DNA of 36,400 nucleotides, taken from an uncultured Bacteroidales bacterium. GTDB taxonomy: Bacteria; Bacteroidota; Bacteroidia; Bacteroidales; Paludibacteraceae. Position 1 is the first letter of the stretch. Each line of letters opens with the position of its first letter. The position numbers and the translations under genes are program-made. The notes below the pieces were generated by a model. The model worked only from the letters and a program-made list of their open reading frames with translations. It made no database searches and had not been told where the DNA came from. This document shows positions 25,976 to 34,500 of the stretch, in pieces. The DNA lies in contig CADAZU010000030.1 of NCBI GenBank assembly GCA_902792535.1, positions 1-36,400 of the forward strand, read 5' to 3'.

Positions 25976-26356
25976 ATGACTGAACACATGAAAACGAGAT
26001 TTCAAATAGTTGTATTATTGGCATTTGTCTGCTTAGGCTTGAACGCACAGCCCTTCTCTGCTCCTGCGGAGAATAATGCCATCCAAAGTCAGCAGATCAT
26101 GACTACCGGATCGAACTACAATGGTACTGTCTATGCGCCGTTCGACAATACGGTTCCTTCCGAACAGAGCACCGTCGGAGCAAGTTATTCACCGGCAAAA
26201 GCCCCAGGTCCCAGACGCGAAGGAGCATTTGACGGTAGTCCGGAAGTCAAAGAGCAAGACGAGAGTTACCCTCTCGGCGATGGCGTGCTGCCGATGCTGA
26301 TCATGGCATTCGCTTTCGGCGGCGCGGTTTATCTGCGACGCAGGCGCGAAGCGTAA
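25976..26356 (+). CDS. Small single-pass membrane protein A with PLGDGVLP sorting-like tail
   Basis: This protein of 122-126 residues has a signal peptide (MKTRFQIVVLLAFVCLGLNA) and a short polar mature region (IQSQQIM, GSNYNGTVYAPF, PSEQSTVGASYSPAKAP). The C-terminus is tripartite: PLGDGVLP, a hydrophobic segment (MLIMAFAFGGAVYL) and a basic end RRRREA. The layout recalls C-terminal sorting signals (LPXTG, PEP-CTERM, PID-CTERM) but matches none I can name. ATG 25976 is eight bases after AAGGAG, a rare strong ribosome site; ATG 25988 would match its paralogue better. It starts 12 bases after the giant protein gene and so is co-transcribed with it. It is a probable membrane partner or anchor. 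Confidence 0.83.
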   Translation: MTEHMKTRFQIVVLLAFVCLGLNAQPFSAPAENNAIQSQQIMTTGSNYNGTVYAPFDNTVPSEQSTVGASYSPAKAPGPRREGAFDGSPEVKEQDESYPLGDGVLPMLIMAFAFGGAVYLRRRREA

Positions 26357-26386
26357 CCCGCATCGCAGTTTGCACAACGAACAGAG

Positions 26387-26408
26387 AGAGCCCCGCGGGG
26401 CTCTTTTT
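26387..26408 (+). terminator. Terminator of giant cassette A
   Basis: The stem AGAGCCCC-GC-GGGGCTCT is followed by T residues. The sequence CGGGGCTCTTTTTGTTGCA recurs exactly after cassette B (36052-36070), showing that the terminator is part of the duplicated unit. Confidence 0.93.
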
Positions 26409-26470
26409 GTTGCATATAATAGACACTCCACCGCAAAAACAAAAAAATATCGCGCTTTTTGGCGAAAAAA

Positions 26471-26502
26471 TTTGCAAATGTGGGATTTTTTGTGTACTTT
26501 TG
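26471..26502 (+). promoter_or_regulatory. Promoter of a short noncoding leader or RNA
   Basis: TTTG (26471-26474), 20-nt spacer, TACTTTTG (26495-26502). It precedes a structured stretch with no gene and lies 205 bases upstream of a second promoter serving the PIN module. Confidence 0.8.
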
Positions 26503-26506
26503 CACC

Positions 26507-26610
26507 GTCTTTCGCAGAAAGACAACGTTTGGGACTCCCAAAACTTCGCAATTTTGATATGTTCCAGTCCAGACGACACCTGATTAAGGTGTGGTCTTTG
26601 ACGTATTGGA
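26507..26610 (+). ncRNA. Candidate short structured RNA or rrn-like leader
   Basis: Starting just after a strong promoter, the stretch contains GTCTTT-CGCAG-AAAGAC, TTTGGG-ACT-CCCAAA, the motif GACTCCCAAAACTTCGCAA (26533-26551; the same as in the 330-nt RNA with one base missing), a strong hairpin AGAC-G-ACACCT/AGGTGT-G-GTCT (26571-26597) and, overlapping its 3' arm, a boxA-like TCTTTGACGTATTG (26595-26608). There is no open frame and no T-run. It could be a small RNA or the leader of a longer transcript into the toxin module. Confidence 0.5.
26595..26608 (+). promoter_or_regulatory. boxA-like element, copy 3 (TCTTTGACGTATTG)
   Basis: It overlaps the 3' arm of the 10-bp hairpin at 26571-26597 and lies 92 bases before the -7 element of the PIN-module promoter. 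A hairpin followed by boxA is the order found in rRNA antitermination leaders. Confidence 0.45.
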
Positions 26611-26675
26611 TTTACCGCATAATTGCAATTTGGGAATGTATTTTTGGTAATTTTGGACTAAAAAACCCATTATTA

Positions 26676-26707
26676 TTTGCACATTCCAAATTTTTGTTGT
26701 ACTTTTG
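26676..26707 (+). promoter_or_regulatory. Promoter of the PIN-domain toxin-antitoxin module
   Basis: TTTG (26676-26679), 20-nt spacer, TACTTTTG (26700-26707), followed by GCGTCGCAAAACGC. Nearly the same post-promoter sequence (GCGTCGCAAACGC) follows the ParE-module promoter at 27559, so it may be a shared operator. Confidence 0.85.
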
Positions 26708-26735
26708 CGTCGCAAAACGCAAAAACCAAGTAATT

Positions 26736-26963
26736 ATGGAAGCAACCGTACAACAGCCGACTTTTAATCCGATTCAGATTCATCTTTTGAAGATGTTTTC
26801 CATTGATACCGCGGAACAAGGACTTATTGAGCTGAAAGATGTCCTGTACAAGTATTATTCCGCCAAAATGGAAAGTCGTTTGGATGAGTTATGGGATAAT
26901 GGCACTCTCGACCAGGCGCGCTTGGATGAAATCAACCGGATGGATCTGCATCAATTAAATTGA
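26736..26963 (+). CDS. Putative antitoxin of the PIN-domain toxin
   Basis: This 75-residue helical, acidic protein (MEATVQQPTFNPIQIHLLKM...) with LYKYYSAKMESRLDELWDNG resembles small antitoxin-like proteins found before PIN toxins in Bacteroidetes. It starts at ATG 26736, 28 bases after the promoter; a longer open frame upstream runs through the promoter and is not credible. The toxin start follows two bases after its stop. It is called an antitoxin by position and size. Confidence 0.72.
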   Translation: MEATVQQPTFNPIQIHLLKMFSIDTAEQGLIELKDVLYKYYSAKMESRLDELWDNGTLDQARLDEINRMDLHQLN

Positions 26964-26965
26964 GC

Positions 26966-27370
26966 ATGCGCATCGTTCTCGACACAAACAGTCTCATTCA
27001 AAGCGTCCCATCGAGGAGCCGCTATCATGCTGTATGGCAATCGTTGTTGGATGGACGCAACACACTCTGTGTCTCCAATGAAATCATCATGGAGTACTTG
27101 GAGATTTTGCAACGCCTGACAGACCATGATACAGCAGAGACCATCATAAAAACGATCATTAACAGTCGATTTGTAGAGTTTATCACTCCTTTCTATAATT
27201 TTGGTCTAATTCAGAATGATCCGGACGACAATAAGTTTGTTGATTGTGCCATTGCTGCCAATGCCAGATATATTGTTACGAACGACCACCATTATGATAT
27301 CCTCAAGAATATATCATATCCTCCTGTCGATGTGATCAGTTTGGAGGACTTTTTGAGGTTAATACAATAA
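26966..27370 (+). CDS. PIN-domain toxin (VapC-like ribonuclease)
   Basis: This 134-residue protein opens with MRIVLDTNSLIQ and has the conserved acidic residues of PIN nucleases: Asp6, Glu43 (SNEIIMEYLE), Asp88 and Asp93 (DPDDNKFVDCAIAANA) and Asp107 (VTNDHHYD). It matches the 'toxin component, PIN family' group common next to small antitoxins, expected to cut RNA using magnesium. ATG 26966 is preferred to a TTG that overlaps the antitoxin stop. The module sits between the two giant cassettes and ends in a strong terminator. Confidence 0.9.
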   Translation: MRIVLDTNSLIQSVPSRSRYHAVWQSLLDGRNTLCVSNEIIMEYLEILQRLTDHDTAETIIKTIINSRFVEFITPFYNFGLIQNDPDDNKFVDCAIAANARYIVTNDHHYDILKNISYPPVDVISLEDFLRLIQ

Positions 27371-27390
27371 TTGTTAAAATTATTATCACC

Positions 27391-27429
27391 AAGCGGTAAA
27401 TCCAATTAAAAAGGGTTTGCCGCTTTTTT
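27391..27429 (+). terminator. Terminator of the PIN module
   Basis: A 13-bp stem AAGCGGTAAATCC (27391-27403) / GGGTTTGCCGCTT (27413-27425) with G-U pairs runs into T residues. A second small stem TCTCCG/CGGAGA (27442-27460) follows. Confidence 0.9.
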
Positions 27430-27468
27430 GTGCGCAAAGCCTCTCCGGCTATAACGGAGAATAAACGA

Positions 27469-27482
27469 CCTTTGACATAGTG
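27469..27482 (+). promoter_or_regulatory. boxA-like element, copy 4 (CCTTTGACATAGTG)
   Basis: It lies eight bases after the TCTCCG/CGGAGA stem and 68 bases before the -7 element of the ParE-like module promoter. Confidence 0.45.
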
Positions 27483-27527
27483 ATTTAATAAAAAACAGGC
27501 AAAAAAGAAAGATTTTCGCCAAAATTC

Positions 27528-27558
27528 TTGTGTATGTCAGAAAAAAGTAGTACTTTTG
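27528..27558 (+). promoter_or_regulatory. Promoter of the ParE/RelE-like module
   Basis: TTG (27528-27530), 20-nt spacer, TACTTTTG (27551-27558), then GCGTCGCAAACGCAAAAC, a near copy of the PIN-module start region. Confidence 0.85.
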
Positions 27559-27584
27559 CGTCGCAAACGCAAAACGATACAACT

Positions 27585-27797
27585 ATGGTAGTAACACCTA
27601 CAAAAGATCAGGGGGCAACGGCTATGCCATACATCCCAACTAATATCAATCTTATGGGATTGACAGAAATCCATGAGACTCAACTGATTGATCCTAATTG
27701 GAAAAATCAACCAATGCGTCAGTGGGATGAAGTGTATGATGGTCTTTGTCGCGAGGTGGGGGCTGCTTATGGTCTGAATGATATTCGCGAGGCGTGA
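27585..27797 (+). CDS. Putative antitoxin of the ParE/RelE-like toxin
   Basis: This 70-residue protein (MVVTPTKDQGATAMPYIPTN...) has a C-terminal acidic segment QWDEVYDGLCREVGAAYG. It resembles no DNA-binding fold I can name; the assignment rests on size, promoter position and the toxin gene starting two bases after its stop. A longer frame that begins inside the promoter is rejected. ATG 27585 is 26 bases after the -7 element. Confidence 0.7.
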   Translation: MVVTPTKDQGATAMPYIPTNINLMGLTEIHETQLIDPNWKNQPMRQWDEVYDGLCREVGAAYGLNDIREA

Positions 27798-27799
27798 GG

Positions 27800-28102
27800 A
27801 TGAAACAGTTTCAAATTTCGCTTACATCAAAAGCTCTAAGCGATGTGGACAAGTTGCGATTTGCGATTGTCTTTAAGTTTCGAGCTCCGTTAACCGCCAA
27901 GCATTATCTGAAGGGAATAAATGATACGATTCAATCGTTGAAAGCCGGAGCCGACTCCATTCGGGTTGATCATGTATTGTCCGCACAATATGGGTTTGAC
28001 ATCAAAAGAATCAACTACAAGGAGATGGCAATACTTTTTTCTGTGGAAGATGATATTGTGTATATCCATCGTATTATGCCACAGAGCATGATAATTTACT
28101 AA
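27800..28102 (+). CDS. ParE/RelE-superfamily toxin
   Basis: This 100-residue protein starts MKQFQISLTSKALSDVDKLR and ends with the family-type strand pair FDIKRINYKEMAILFSVEDD and IVYIHRIMPQSMI, typical of ParE/RelE 'plasmid stabilisation' toxins. Whether it blocks gyrase (ParE) or cleaves mRNA (RelE) cannot be told. It starts just after the antitoxin stop (TGAGGATG) and ends before a hairpin terminator similar to that of the YafQ module. Confidence 0.8.
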   Translation: MKQFQISLTSKALSDVDKLRFAIVFKFRAPLTAKHYLKGINDTIQSLKAGADSIRVDHVLSAQYGFDIKRINYKEMAILFSVEDDIVYIHRIMPQSMIIY

Positions 28103-28129
28103 AGATCAGCATACCTGACTTTTTTGCCT

Positions 28130-28162
28130 GACATGAGAAGAATCTCATGTCTTGCTTTTTAT
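28130..28162 (+). terminator. Terminator hairpin after the ParE-like module
   Basis: A perfect stem GACATGAG-AAGAAT-CTCATGTC (28130-28151) is followed by TTGCTTTTT. It resembles the terminator after the YafQ module, and both are followed by AAAAAGGAACAAG-like sequence. Confidence 0.8.
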
Positions 28163-28249
28163 ATATATCACTATAAAAAGGAACAAGTTGAAAGAATACA
28201 CTACTATGTCAACCTATAGTTTGAGTCGACTTTTCGCTCGCCCCATCAA

Positions 28250-28293
28250 CCGAGAGAAGACCGGGAGAAGACCGACCGATGACCGAGAAACAA
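28250..28293 (+). repeat. Four 11-bp tandem units beginning CCG
   Basis: The units are CCGAGAGAAGA, CCGGGAGAAGA, CCGACCGATGA and CCGAGAAACAA, back to back with exact 11-base period. The first two differ at one base; the last two are degenerate. The 11-base spacing would place them on one face of the helix. Confidence 0.75.
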
Positions 28294-28297
28294 ATAT

Positions 28298-28349
28298 CAA
28301 CAAAAAAGGAACAAGTTAATGCAAACTGATTGAGAGTTGGTGTTATGCG
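28298..28349 (+). repeat. Intergenic element, copy 2 (copy 1 at 16856-16907)
   Basis: The 3' 24 bases, CTGATTGAGAGTTGGTGTTATG then CG, match copy 1 with three substitutions. The 5' part (CAAC...AAAAG...AACA...AATGC) is partly conserved. Both copies lie in gene-free stretches of the accessory region. Confidence 0.6.
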
Positions 28350-28484
28350 TAAGCGACTAATAAACGGTCATACCCATTAGGTTGGATATTATCCGACGAC
28401 AACAATAATAAAAACAATATACAAATAAAAAACAAATCTTAATCTAAAAAAACATCTTTGGATGCAGTAAATTTGCTGTCACTT

Positions 28485-28517
28485 CCAACGGTGAGCCGAC
28501 GGTCAACCGACGGTCAT
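28485..28517 (+). repeat. Three 11-bp tandem units (CCrACGGTsA)
   Basis: The units are CCAACGGTGAG, CCGACGGTCAA and CCGACGGTCAT, exactly 11 bases apart, about 115 bases before the giant gene B start. A further CGGTCA lies near 28363. This looks like an operator array for a protein reading CCGACGGTCA. Confidence 0.78.
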
Positions 28518-28542
28518 AAATGACATCTATATAACGCAAATT

Positions 28543-28573
28543 ACATATAAAACACCAAATAACATATAAAACA
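28543..28573 (+). repeat. Two copies of ACATATAAAACA
   Basis: Copies at 28543-28554 and 28562-28573 (period 19). The same 12-mer abuts the start of giant gene A at 19433-19444. Confidence 0.75.
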
Positions 28574-28599
28574 GAATAATAATAAAACTAAAAAATACG

Positions 28600-31500
28600 A
28601 TGAAAAACGTTGTTAATCGTGCCTCTTTAAGGGCAAAGAAAACTTTAAAACTTAATCTCAAATCAATCGTGCAATCCAAAGCACGGTGGTTATTCACCTT
28701 AATCACCCTCCTCACCCTCGGAATGGGACAGATGTGGGCGAAAACGTTCTATTTACATCCAAGTGATGATTGGAAGAAAGATGGTGCCAAGTTTGCTATT
28801 TGTTATGGATATGATAATTCTAGTGATCAATCATTTGTTGCAATGACTCAAGTAGCAGGGACAGAATGGTATTCTGCAGAAGTGCCATCATCTGCAAGTT
28901 CCAAGTATGTCTATTTCATGCGTGTGAGTTCAAGTTGGACAACTACTAGCAAATGGACGGATAAGTGGAATGGTTTTGGTTGGTATTCCTATAACAATGG
29001 GGATCATTATGTTAATGAATCAGCTGGTGATAGTGGAGATAAACTTGACTATGGTTTTCAATTAGAGTATAGTTCTACCTATGGAAATGGTATTAAATAT
29101 TATGACGGTTCGGATCAAGAAATGAGATTAACAACTTCAGTAACTTCATCTCAATCTAAAGATGTTAATTCATTAGCCCCAATAACTACTTTATATCTCA
29201 AGGAATGGTTTGCGCATATGTACGAAACAAAGGATTTGTGGAATAGTAATACTGTTCTGAAATACAGTATTCATCGCACTAATGCGTCAATAGGAGAATA
29301 TACGACAGACAACCATAACTGGACTGATAAAGGCGGTTGGAATGGAGGAACTCCGTCTATGTGTTTTCCGAAAATAGGTCATAGTGCAACTGAGCAAAAT
29401 TCCATTAGTGGCCTCAATGTAAACTTACTGGCAGGACTTGGTAGTGGCCTGTACACTATGTCTTTCTACTACTACGACCCAGATTTGATGTTGACTAGCC
29501 CTGTACATTCTCTAAACTGGAAAATTGCCGTTCCTGCGGTAAGTGGCGGAGCAGTCACTTCCAATGGAACAGGCACTGGAGCAGAAGGTTCTCCGTTCTC
29601 TGTGGCAGACGGCAACACAATCACTTTTACTGTTTCGGGAAGTCAAGCAAGTACAGATGCTAACTCGGTACTCTATGTTAAGTGGGGAAGCGATGAATAT
29701 AGTACCACGACAACCAAAACTATCACCCCAACAACGACCAAGCAGTCGATGAGGGTAAAACTGAAATACTATAATAGTGCAGATGATTTGTCTGGCGCAG
29801 AGACTACACTAACCATTTATTATCAATCTACTGTTACTCCGAGTGTAGCCGTCAGCAGCTTCACTCAAGATGCAAGTACAGTAACGGCAGTTAACTCAGG
29901 CGAAACAGTAACTATCAATGCAAGTCGTCAAAATGCCGGTACTGCAAATATAACATATCAGTATAGTACGGATAACAGCAGTTGGACAACTATCGGTTCA
30001 GCTACCAGTTCGACTACACAAGCATGGACAATTCCTGCCGTAACGGCTACTACAACGTATTATGTAAAAGCAACTATGACATACGATGCCGTAACGTATA
30101 GCGACACCAAAACGCTTAAAGTGTACGGAAAGAAGACAATTAAAGTAAAGAACACCAACGGTTGGTATCCATTCTACATGCACCGTTGGGATGGAGATCG
30201 TGCAGATACGGAATTCCCGGGTGAGGATGACCAAATTTCCGATTATGGTTCCGGTCAATGGAAACAAGTGGTACTTTATTCATCCAACAACAAATTTATC
30301 TTTGTTGATGGTACCAATACGAATAACAAGAATAGTGACCAGACCTATGCGAGCATGGCAGATGGTGGTTGCTATGAGATTGCTTCGGGCACAGGTGTAC
30401 TGGCTTTGAATAGTACTGTCAATTGCCCGGCAAAACCGACTGTAACTGCCAGTGCGGCAACAAGCGTGACCAATACAGCAGCAACGATAAACGGAAGTAT
30501 CAGTTCCAACGGCAATGATGCTATCACCGATTACGGCTTCTATTGGGGCACAAGTTCAACTCCCGGAACTAAAGAACAAAAAGGGACAACCGACCACACA
30601 GGTGCCATTAGTCATAACTTATCTGTCACAGCCGGAACAACCTATTATTACCAAGCTTATGCAATTAACGGACAAGGCGAAACCAAAAGTAGCCCTGTCC
30701 AGAGTTTCGTAGCTCCGTATAAAGTGACTATCACACAACCAACAGGATGTAGTGCAATAACTCCTGGAACGGGAACGCAGTATGTCAAAGTAGGCGATCC
30801 AATTACAGCAACGGCTGCTGCTGGATATACATTCAGTTCTTGGTCTTTATCAAACGTGACTCTTGAGACTTCTACAACAATAGAAGGAGTAACAAGTACA
30901 TCCATTGCTACTGCATCTAACGGAGGTACTATAGCACCGGCCTATACAGAAAACATGACGACCGTCAATCTGGTAGCCAGCCCTACAGGAAAGGGAACAT
31001 TTACCAGCGGTGGTGGAGCTGTAATATCTGTTTCGGCAGGTGTGGATACTCATCCGACCGTGACCGCTGTTCCTGCAATCGGATATCACTTAATAGGTAC
31101 TATTTGGAGCGAGAGCAGCGACTATATTTCTATAACTCCTGCCAATGCCGCTGCTACTACCATCACCGCCACCGGCACTACGGGCAATACTGCTAATTTG
31201 ACTGCCACCTTTACACCAAATAACTATTCTGTTTCGTTTAATGCAAACGGCGGTACGGGTGATGCGATGAGTAATCAGGAATTCACGTATGATGTAGCGC
31301 AGAACTTGAGCACGAATACCTATACCCGAACCGGCTATAACTTTGATGGTTGGGCAACTGAAGCAGCAGGCGCAAAGGTATATGATCCGGGGCAGAATGT
31401 TAATAATCTGACAACCACCAAGGATGGTACGGTTGCTCTCTTTGCTCATTGGGTGCCTAAAAGTTGTACCATAAACTTCGACTTTGATGAGTCGGATACC

Positions 31501-34500
31501 GGTTATGGAAGCAAGACGGGGGCTACAAACTCTACTACTGCGACTTACGCGGCGGCAATGACATCCGTTACACCTCCTACCGCAGCAAACGGATGGGCCT
31601 TCATGGGATTCTATGACGCTGCCGATGGTGCAGGCACACAATACTATGACGGAACAGGTGTCAGCGTAACAAACTGGGACAAAGATACCGAAAGTCCAAC
31701 CACACTCTACGCGTACTACAAGAAGGCGGAGATTACCAATCTGGTAGCAGCTCCGAGTGTTATTGCTCCGGGCGAGACGATAACGATCACTCCGACGATT
31801 GAACCGACGCCGACAGGAACGACAAAAGTATGTTGGGAAGTGCAATACAGCAACGGAACGCCGCTTCCTGAGCAGCCTACATTTACTCGAGAAGGCAATA
31901 CTGTTTCATTCCCTGTACCGACCGCGAGTGCAACGTATATCATTCAAGCCAAATTAGCAAAAGGATCTACTTGCCCTGCTAATCCGGAGGATGTATTAAG
32001 CACCCGCACCACTACTTTCCAAGTAGCAGGAAGCCACACCGTAACCGTTCGCTACCAAGATGCAAGCGGCAGAACGCTGCAGGCTTCGGGGTCTGTAGAA
32101 GCTCGTCCGTTAGCATGGACTGAAGTCGAAAATGCTATTACTCCGCCGACGATTACCGGCTATACATTCGACCACTGGGACGCAGGCGACGGTGTGACTA
32201 TTAAGGATGACGACTCCGATGATCCTGTGACGACCACTACTACTTCGTCCATCCAAATCAAAGCCAACTACCCCGGTACCCTGACTGCGGTGTATAACAA
32301 GAAGAATGTGCTATATTTCAATAATACATTGGGCTGGGAAGATGTATGGGTATATTTCTATAGTACTGATAAATACTGGGCTGACGACTTTGGAACCGGT
32401 GCATACAAAGGAAAAGAGTTTGAAAATAACAAACAATTCTGGGATATGCATTACGGTCAAATGACGCAGATTGCAGGAACAAATATCTGGTACTTTGATT
32501 ATACCGCTCAAGGCTGGGACGGCTGGAGAAATGTTGCATTTGCCAACATGAACAAAGCTGATAGTGGAGAGGATAACACCAGCGACAATGACAAAGCGTT
32601 CTTTAGTAATACCGTAGAGAATCCTATTCAGGTTGTTCGTCGCGGAGACCACAGTACAAGTTTGCCGATGTACGTTCCGCTGACAGGATTGACTGCACAG
32701 AAGAAGAACAACAACAAAGCCGAATACTACTTTGAGGGTTACTGGATGAACTATCCGGAGAACACAGGTTATACGCTAAAGATTTACAATGGTACTACAT
32801 ATAATACAGTGGATGAACTGCAATCTATTCCATTTGAGTTTACGGCGGATTATACATTGCCGATGGCTCTATCCGTAGAACTGAACGCCGGAAGGGATTA
32901 TGGATATGAGATTCACAGTGCAGATGGCACAGTTTATGGTAATAATTCCAAATTCATGACCAGCGGCGACAGCGGAGAAGAGGCTGCCTGGTCATTGACT
33001 TCTGGTCAGCGCGGTAAAATCAGAACCTCTGCTGCCGGCGACTATATCTTCACGTTGTCCTTTGGCAACAATAGTGGCTATAAATATCTTTTAGGCGTGC
33101 ATTATCCGGCTGCCGTGGGTGACTACCGCGTGGTTTATCATGACGATGCAGCATGGTCGAAGGAGGCACACGCTTCCGGTTGGTGGCATGAGTCACGCGC
33201 TATACATAAGGAAAACGGAGCAAAGGACATTGTTTCCTTCTATGTCAGCAAAGCGACAGGAGCCAATGCCAGCATGAAGTTCCAATACGCAGAGAGCATC
33301 AATGCAAGCACAGGTGTGATTACTTGGACAGATGTACCAAGCGGTACTATAGATTTGAATGATATTTCCTCTTCAGGCGTATATAATTTCCACCTCACAC
33401 AGGCAGATGAAACCATCAGCGTAGAGAAAATTGAACCTTACACAGGTAACTACTACATCCGTACGGACTGCGCCGGTTCTACCAAATGGGAGAACTTCCG
33501 CACGCTGGATCACCAAATGACGTATTCAGACTACGCCGAGACTACCTCGGGCTACAGCCATTATTACGCACACTGGGTAACCAACGGTACGAATGTGAAG
33601 TTCTGCATCGCTAACGACTATAGCATGTGTATCACGGATACGCTGGTTGAGGATAAAGGAACAGTTATTGCAAATATTACTGCAGAAGGAAATGACGGAG
33701 CTGGAAGTTTGAACAGCGCAAGTGCTAATATCCGCTTCATGTGGGATCAAGCAACCAACAAAATCAGCCGTGCATACATCAGCGGTTCAACAAATGTATC
33801 CGATCGATTCTTGGTATTAGAAGGAAGCGCAAAGATGTATGACGAGAATGGTAATGCTTTGAGTATATCCGGACTGAATGCCAACGAGATTAATTTGGTG
33901 GATGACCAGAACTTCGTATATGAGCGTACGATTAAGGTTAACGCCGGAGCGAATGCCAAATTAACCGCGAAATATAATAACAATATACAGTATTTCAAGG
34001 GTGGTTCCGGTTCTACTGTTGCAGACTCTGTTCAGTTGTTAGGTGGTAAGGCTGCCGGAAAGCATACCATGCGTATTGTCTATGACTTCAAGACCAACCG
34101 TTTGGTAACGGCGTATGTGCCTTCCAGTGAAATTACAGGTCCGATGGAGATTAATGCAGATCTCATGATTATTCGTGAACACCAAGGAGAAGGGCAACAA
34201 TTGACCTTCACCAGTACGGGTAAACTTTCGGAGGTACATACGGTTTATGGTGTAATGCGATTCAACCGTTGGACGCTGAATAACAAGAGTACAGCTGACG
34301 GTCACTCTCCTGTAGGCGATCCGAAGTCCATCTATGAGCGTTCGCTCTATTGGATATCTTTCCCGTTCGATGTGAACTTGAGCGATGTATTCGGTTTCGG
34401 CACCTATGGTGTTGACTGGGTTATTGAATACTACGACGGCGCAGCGCGTGCCTTAGAAGGTTATTGGGCGGACAGCCCCGGTTTCTGGAAAATGTACACC

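Larger units (their letters stand above)
28163..28599 (+). other. Long noncoding leader region before giant gene B
   Basis: This 437-base stretch has no gene. It holds an 11-bp repeat array at 28250-28293, a repeated element (28298-28349) shared with 16856-16907, a possible weak promoter TAAATTTG at 28468-28475 (no clear upstream box), a second 11-bp array at 28485-28517 and two copies of ACATATAAAACA (28543-28573). The layout suggests a regulated leader for the giant gene. Confidence 0.6.

Noticed and set aside
26370-26735. Upstream extension of the PIN-module antitoxin frame
   Set aside because: The extension crosses a terminator and two promoters; the ATG at 26736 correctly follows the second promoter.
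27528-27584. Upstream extension of the ParE-module antitoxin frame
   Set aside because: It would start inside the promoter's upstream box; ATG 27585 fits the promoter.
15300-28200. Integron cassette array
   Set aside because: The blocks look modular, but I found no integrase gene and no attC-like pairs of core sites; the hairpins present are terminators.
28468-28475. TAAATTTG as the promoter of giant gene B
   Set aside because: It matches the -7 consensus but has no TTG box 20 bases upstream, and chance matches are expected in AT-rich DNA; left as a possibility only.
28250-28517. CRISPR or IS end remnants
   Set aside because: Units of 11 bp without spacers, no transposase fragments and no terminal inverted repeats found.
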